Source: Oscillospiraceae bacterium (GTDB lineage: Bacteria > Bacillota > Clostridia > Oscillospirales > Oscillospiraceae). From it: 9,271 nucleotides of DNA. The stretch's first letter is position 1, and each line of letters starts with the position of its first letter. Below are positions 5,409 through 9,271 of the stretch, one piece after another. Below the pieces are notes generated by a model. The model saw only the letters and a program-made list of their open reading frames with translations. It did not search any database and was not told where the DNA came from. The DNA lies in the NCBI GenBank assembly GCA_017400415.1, contig JAFPTE010000227.1, positions 1 through 9,271 on the forward strand, written 5' to 3'. The position numbers and the translations under genes are program-made.

Positions 5409-8400
5409 ATGTCACGCAAATCTGCCCTGTGGCAGGGTCTGACGAACATATTTGTGTTCCTGCTGGCCCTGTCCATCATCGCCTCCACCGTCCTGGAGGC
5501 AAACCGCTCCGCCGTCGACAACTTCTTCGGAGTCGTCAGCGAAGTGATGGTATCCGAAGAGGGCGAGACCTACAGCGCCTACAAGCCCGATGCACAGTTC
5601 CTGAACGCCGATGGGACCGGCAACTCCACCGCTCTCATCAAGGCGGCCATCGATCTGGGCCGCCGCCAGGAGGCCGAGGGCGCCGTTCTGCTGAAGAACG
5701 ACGGCGCACTGCCCCTTGCCTCCGGCTCCAAGGTCACCCTGCTGGGTGCCCGCAGCCACAGAACCATCATCAATTCCGCCATGGGCCAGAAGTCCCAGGG
5801 CAACTATATTACCCTGGAGCAGGCTCTGTCCGCCACCAAGACCGACTTTGCCAACACCAAGCTGGACAAGAAGGAAGCCGTTGCGGATTACAGCTTCGCC
5901 GACCTTAAGTACGGCGGGGACGGCGTGGGCGCCGGTGCAGGCTTCGTCCTGAACCCCACCACCATCGCCGCCTATGAGGCAGTGGCCGGTGATATGGCCC
6001 TGCAGCCCAAAGCCACCTCCGGCGGCCGTGGGGAGCCCCACAAGACCACCATCGGCGAGCCCGCCCTGGCTGACCTGACCGCCGCCGAGAGCGGCTTCGT
6101 CTCCAGCTTCGCCCAGTACAACGATGCAGCCATCGTTGTTGTGGGCCGCGGCGCCGGCGAGTCCAACGACTACTGGAAGGGCACCCTGGATGAGGCCGAG
6201 AAGGCTGAGGGCATCACCGAGCCCCTGCAGCTGACCCCCAACGAGAGAGAAATCATCAATCTTGCCTGCCAGAACTTCAGCAAGGTCATCGTCCTGCTGA
6301 ACAACAACTCCGCCATTGAAATCGGCGACCTGAAGAACAACCCCAAAATCAGCGCCATCATGTGGATCGGCCACCCGGGCAACTACGGCCTGCTGGGCGT
6401 CGCCGACCTGCTCTGCGGCAAGGTGAGCCCCTCCGGCGGCCTGTACGATGTGTACGCCACCAGCAACCTGTCCGCCCCTGCCATGATGAACATGGGCGAC
6501 TACACCTTCGCCAATGCCGATGAGATCACCAGAAAGAACCGCTCCACCAAGTACGTCATGGAGGACGAGAGCATCTATGTGGGCTACCGTTACTATGAGA
6601 CCCGCTATTATGACTCCGTTCTGGGCCAGGGCAACGCCAAGAGCGCTGCCGGCGTCATGAACTCCAAGGGCGGCACCTGGAACTACGCTGACGAGATGGC
6701 CTACAGCTTCGGCTACGGCCTGAGCTACACAAACTTTGAGTTTGAGCTCTCCAATCCCGCCATTGAGCAGTCCGCCCACGCCATCTTCGGCACCTTCACC
6801 GTGAAGGTCACCAACAAGGGCACCGTGGCCGGCAAGGTCCCCGTCCAGATTTACGCCCAGACCCCCTACACCGAGTACGACAAGCAGCACAAGGTTGAGA
6901 AGAGCGCCATCCAGCTCATCGCCTTTGACAAGACCGACATTCTTGAGCCCGGCAAGAGCCAGACTCTCACCATCAGAGCCGACTTCCAGAATCTGGCCTC
7001 CTACGATGAGACCTTCCAGAATGCGGACGGCTCCAAGGGCACCTACATCCTGGATAACGGCGCCTATTACTTCGCCGTGGGCAACGGCGCCCATGACGCA
7101 CTGAACAACGTCCTGGCCCTCCAGGGCAAGACCACCGCCGACGGCATGGACTACAACGGCACCGCCGCCCTTGCCAAGCAGTGGAACTACACCTTCGCCG
7201 GCAACGGCACCGTGGACGGCACCACCTTCGGCATCTCCAAGAACAACGTCCAGGTCCACAACCAGATTCAGTACATCAACTGGAACAACTTCTCCGGCGA
7301 GAAGATCACCCATCTGAGCCGGTCCGACTGGAACGGCACCTACCCCGTGGAGCACACCTCCATGACTGCCCCCGCCGACATGATTCCTCTGCTGAACGGC
7401 AAGATAGTCGCCTCTGCCGACGGCAAGGAGTTCTACACCATCCACACCAATGACGACGTGTCCGGCATCACCTGGGGCAGCACCAAGACCAGCTACAAGT
7501 TCTATGAGATGGTCAAGGCCGACTGGGACGACTACCGCTGGAACGACCTGCTTGACCAGATCGCCCTGGACGAGGCCACCGTCTTCGCCTCCAACTCCGG
7601 TCCTAACTTTGTCATTCCTCTGACCGGCGTGGGCTTCGTGGCCTTCCAGAGAGGTACCGACAACGCCGGCAACGGCATCGTCTTCGACCTGAACAACTCC
7701 GCCGACAAGAACGCCCCCTGGACCATCCCCGAGACCGACCCCAACGCCGCCTGGAACGGCCAGGTCTTCGGCTGCGCCCCCATCGTGGCCTCCACCTTCA
7801 ACCAGGAAATTATGTTTGAGATCGGCAACTTCGTGGGCAACGAGGCTCTGTTCGTGGGCCTGCCCATCGTCTGGGGCCCCGGCCTGAACACCCACCGTCA
7901 CGCCTACAACGGCCGCTCCGGTGAGTATTATTCCGAGGATCCTGTCCTCTCCGGCGCCTGCGCTCTGGAGTTTGCAGTGGCCGCCGGCCGGAAGGGCCTG
8001 GTAGCCTCCCCCAAGCACTTCGTCTTCAACGACCAGGAGACCAACCGTAACGGCGTGGCCCCCTTCATGACCGAGCAGCGTGCCCGTGAGATCGAGCTCC
8101 GTGCCTACCAGATTGCCATGGAGGGCGTCAAGTACGAGGATACCAATGAAGCCATGTTCGGCCTCATGACCTCCTTCTCCAAGTGCGGCCCTGTGGAGGT
8201 CACCAACTCCTGGGGCATGATGACCGGCATCCTGCAGAACGAGTGGGGCTTCCACGGCTATGCAGTCACCGACATCGGCGACGATAAGGACCTGTACACC
8301 GGCATGGTCTTCGCCGGCTGCACCGGCTACGATATGCGCGGCGGCTATCCCACCAGCCTTGAGGACTTCGCCCAGAAGATCGGCAAGCAGGCCGCTGTGG

Positions 8401-8657
8401 ACGGCATCGAGCTGTCCACCGATATGTTCGCCAAGGACGCCACCATGCAGGGCATCATCAGGACCTCCCTTAAGAGAAGCCTGTGGGCCTTCGCTCACTC
8501 CAACCTGATGAACCGTTACAGCGCCTCCACTCACGTGGAGTCCGTCATGACCCCCTGGAGAGTGGGCTACACCGCCGCCATCGCAGTGACCGCTGTCCTG
8601 GCTCTGGCCTCCGCTGTAATGTTCATCCTGTCCAGCAGAAAAAAGGAGGATGCATAA
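5409..8657 (+). CDS. Membrane-tethered GH3 glycosidase (beta-glucosidase-like) with inverted domain order
   Basis: A 1082-residue glycoside hydrolase family 3 protein. Residues ~10-29 form a membrane anchor after a basic start (MSRK). The (alpha/beta)6 'C-terminal' GH3 domain comes first (~85-440: EGAVLLKNDGALPL, GRGAGESNDYWKG, FGYGLSY), then a fibronectin-III-like domain (~455-570), a linker (~570-700, with THLSRSDWNGTYP), and only then the barrel 'N-terminal' domain (~700-1010). The barrel keeps the substrate-site K869/H870 (PKHFVFNDQETNR) and the likely nucleophile D955 (GYAVTDIGDD); E251 is the likely acid/base. This swapped order is known from ruminococcal and Butyrivibrio beta-glucosidases. 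A second membrane segment (~1053-1074) precedes a basic tail (SSRKKEDA), so both ends should be cytoplasmic and the catalytic part outside. Retaining hydrolysis of beta-glycosides is expected; the substrate cannot be read from sequence. GGGAGGA (5397-5403) supports the start. Codon choice (ATC, AAG, CCC, few ATA) suggests high expression. Confidence 0.92.
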   Translation: MSRKSALWQGLTNIFVFLLALSIIASTVLEANRSAVDNFFGVVSEVMVSEEGETYSAYKPDAQFLNADGTGNSTALIKAAIDLGRRQEAEGAVLLKNDGALPLASGSKVTLLGARSHRTIINSAMGQKSQGNYITLEQALSATKTDFANTKLDKKEAVADYSFADLKYGGDGVGAGAGFVLNPTTIAAYEAVAGDMALQPKATSGGRGEPHKTTIGEPALADLTAAESGFVSSFAQYNDAAIVVVGRGAGESNDYWKGTLDEAEKAEGITEPLQLTPNEREIINLACQNFSKVIVLLNNNSAIEIGDLKNNPKISAIMWIGHPGNYGLLGVADLLCGKVSPSGGLYDVYATSNLSAPAMMNMGDYTFANADEITRKNRSTKYVMEDESIYVGYRYYETRYYDSVLGQGNAKSAAGVMNSKGGTWNYADEMAYSFGYGLSYTNFEFELSNPAIEQSAHAIFGTFTVKVTNKGTVAGKVPVQIYAQTPYTEYDKQHKVEKSAIQLIAFDKTDILEPGKSQTLTIRADFQNLASYDETFQNADGSKGTYILDNGAYYFAVGNGAHDALNNVLALQGKTTADGMDYNGTAALAKQWNYTFAGNGTVDGTTFGISKNNVQVHNQIQYINWNNFSGEKITHLSRSDWNGTYPVEHTSMTAPADMIPLLNGKIVASADGKEFYTIHTNDDVSGITWGSTKTSYKFYEMVKADWDDYRWNDLLDQIALDEATVFASNSGPNFVIPLTGVGFVAFQRGTDNAGNGIVFDLNNSADKNAPWTIPETDPNAAWNGQVFGCAPIVASTFNQEIMFEIGNFVGNEALFVGLPIVWGPGLNTHRHAYNGRSGEYYSEDPVLSGACALEFAVAAGRKGLVASPKHFVFNDQETNRNGVAPFMTEQRAREIELRAYQIAMEGVKYEDTNEAMFGLMTSFSKCGPVEVTNSWGMMTGILQNEWGFHGYAVTDIGDDKDLYTGMVFAGCTGYDMRGGYPTSLEDFAQKIGKQAAVDGIELSTDMFAKDATMQGIIRTSLKRSLWAFAHSNLMNRYSASTHVESVMTPWRVGYTAAIAVTAVLALASAVMFILSSRKKEDA
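8644..8649 (+). promoter_or_regulatory. Ribosome binding site deciding the start of the 4-TM protein
   Basis: AGGAGG lies inside the last codons of the GH3 gene. It touches an in-frame ATG at 8650 (no spacing) but is nine bases from the ATG at 8659, so 8659 is the better start. Confidence 0.75.
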
Positions 8658-8658
8658 G

Positions 8659-9084
8659 ATGAAAAAGTTCAGTTTTAATTTCCTCACCATCGCCTGCGCC
8701 GGAGTGCTTGCTCTGGTGGGCTGGGTGCTGCTCCTTGTGACCAACGGTGTTGCGGGCTTTGCCGTGGATAACGGCGGCCTGGCCATCGGCCTGGGCCTTG
8801 TGGCCGCAGCCCTGTGCTGCGCCGGCGCCTTCGCCGCCGAGAAGTTCGGCGCCCAGAACGTCATCACCGCCGCCGTCAAGGTCTGCGCCCTGGCCCTCAT
8901 CATGGTGGTCATCGGCGTCCTCATCGCCGACAGAGCCAACCTGGCCTCCGGTCTGTTCACCTGGGACAGCCACAACTCCGTGGGCTGGACCGCCTTCAGC
9001 ACCGCCGTCGCCAGCATCGTGTTCTTCCTTCTGGCTGTGGTGGCCCTCATCGTGAGCGCCTTCCAGACCGGCAAGAAAGCGTAA
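8659..9084 (+). CDS. Small four-helix membrane protein, partner gene of the GH3 enzyme
   Basis: A 141-residue protein of no family I recognise. It has four hydrophobic segments (about residues 9-28, 39-60, 68-90, 110-135), a basic N-terminus (MKK) and a basic C-terminus (TGKKA), so both ends should face the cytoplasm. The short extracytoplasmic loops are around residues 29-38 and 91-109, the latter containing LFTWDSHNSVGW. The start at 8659 is one base after the GH3 stop codon and uses an AGGAGG inside the GH3 gene, so it is very likely co-translated with it. Its codon use matches the GH3 gene. Possible roles are anchoring, assembling or stabilising the double-anchored GH3 protein, or moving its product; none is proven. 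It ends 16 bases before the shared terminator repeat. Confidence 0.85.
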   Translation: MKKFSFNFLTIACAGVLALVGWVLLLVTNGVAGFAVDNGGLAIGLGLVAAALCCAGAFAAEKFGAQNVITAAVKVCALALIMVVIGVLIADRANLASGLFTWDSHNSVGWTAFSTAVASIVFFLLAVVALIVSAFQTGKKA

Positions 9085-9100
9085 ATCCCCATTCAGATAC

Positions 9101-9139
9101 AGCAAAGGCGCCCTCCGAAAGGAGGGCGCCGAGCTTTTT
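9101..9139 (+). terminator. Terminator of the GH3 unit, copy 2 of the 39-bp repeat
   Basis: A perfect 10-bp GC stem (9107-9116 with 9121-9130... aligned as in copy 1) with a GAAA loop, followed by GAGC and five T (9135-9139). It is identical to 5188-5226. It sits between convergent units, 16 bases after the 4-TM stop and 10 bases beyond the aspS stop on the other strand; in that direction only a short T run follows, so minus-strand termination would be weaker. Confidence 0.88.
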
Positions 9140-9149
9140 ATAAGAAGCT

Positions 9150-9271
9150 TTAATCTTCTGTGTCCGTAACTGCGATGGCCAGCTCTCTGAGCTGCTCCGG
9201 AGTCACGGTTCCCGGGGCGTCCATCATGACGTCCTGGGCGTTTTTGTTCATGGGGAAGGGGATGACCTCAC
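9150..9271 (-). CDS. aspS: Aspartyl-tRNA synthetase, C-terminal 39 codons (partial)
   Basis: Minus-strand frame entering from the right edge and ending in TAA (complement of 9150-9152). The visible peptide reads EVIPFPMNKNAQDVMMDAPG then TVTPEQLRELAIAVTDTED. The (R)EVI-FP segment, which carries the last class II synthetase motif neighbourhood, followed by a 'DAPG-VTPEQL-EL' tail, is characteristic of clostridial AspRS C-termini. The enzyme charges tRNA-Asp in the cytoplasm; nearly all of the ~590-residue protein lies outside the window. It converges with the GH3 unit. The codon before EVI ends in GT, consistent with the arginine expected there. Confidence 0.85.
   Translation of the reverse strand, partial: EVIPFPMNKNAQDVMMDAPGTVTPEQLRELAIAVTDTED

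Noticed and set aside
8650..8658. Upstream in-frame ATG for the 4-TM protein
   Set aside because: It directly abuts the AGGAGG with no spacing; the ATG at 8659 has a nine-base spacing and gives the typical MKK membrane-protein start.
5412..9092. A 1226-codon open frame on the minus strand spanning the GH3 and 4-TM genes
   Set aside because: It mirrors two well-supported plus-strand genes; strong NNC/NNG codon bias removes stop codons from the complement. The translation is a low-complexity Gly/Val/His mix with no domain.
5188..9139. The 39-bp repeats as attachment sites or ends of a mobile element
   Set aside because: Both copies are fully explained as intrinsic terminators, and no integrase, transposase or other mobility gene lies between them. 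Only a recombination possibility is retained as a finding.
1..9271. CRISPR arrays, tRNA or rRNA genes, insertion sequences
   Set aside because: No regularly spaced short repeats, cloverleaf-like CCA-ending segments, rRNA stretches or transposase motifs were seen on either strand.

Overview
The window looks like chromosomal DNA from a GC-rich, Gram-positive gut clostridium, probably in the Oscillospiraceae/Ruminococcaceae. This is inferred from strong GGAGG-type ribosome binding sites, extended -10 (TGnTATAAT) promoters, a dockerin-bearing surface protein with clostridial CxxCG repeats, a domain-swapped GH3 enzyme of the ruminococcal type, and LytTR/GHKL signalling. No mobile element, CRISPR array, rRNA or tRNA gene was seen.

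Layout: (1) 1-1203, the 3' end of a secreted cysteine-repeat/dockerin protein, closed by a terminator. (2) 1236-2316, a single-gene unit with its own promoter and terminator, encoding a DHH-DHHA1 phosphoesterase of the NrnA/oligoribonuclease type. (3) 2328-5109, an apparent three-gene operon: an unrecognised 208-residue protein with an internal duplication, a LytTR response regulator and a 7-TM GHKL histidine kinase (regulator stop and kinase start overlap as TAATG), closed by a terminator. (4) 5049-5408, a 360-base AT-rich intergenic region that appears to be a regulatory hub. (5) 5409-9084, a two-gene unit: a 1082-residue GH3 enzyme with inverted domain order and a membrane segment at each end, then a 141-residue 4-TM protein. 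(6) 9150-9271, on the minus strand, the C-terminus of aspartyl-tRNA synthetase, convergent with unit 5.

The most interesting signal is in the 5049-5408 region. It holds two pairs of direct repeats with the geometry of LytTR/AgrA-family operators (9-bp elements, exactly 12-bp spacers, 21-bp period). The pair at 5289/5310 lies upstream of the GH3 gene; its downstream element fits the published LytTR consensus at every position and its upstream element at all but one. The weaker pair at 5061/5082 lies just upstream of a good extended -10 promoter (5099-5128) whose transcript would run only about 93 nt, to a strong terminator at 5194-5227, with no credible ORF. Together with the adjacent LytTR/GHKL genes this suggests an agr/VirR-like circuit in which the two-component system controls a small RNA and a surface-tethered GH3 glycosidase plus its membrane partner. 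No agrB/agrD-like genes are visible, so the input signal is unknown. The circuit is inferred; the repeats, spacings, promoter and terminator are directly visible.

The GH3 unit is also bracketed by two identical 39-bp terminator sequences (5188-5226 and 9101-9139), which could be a dispersed conserved terminator family or a recombination-prone bracket.
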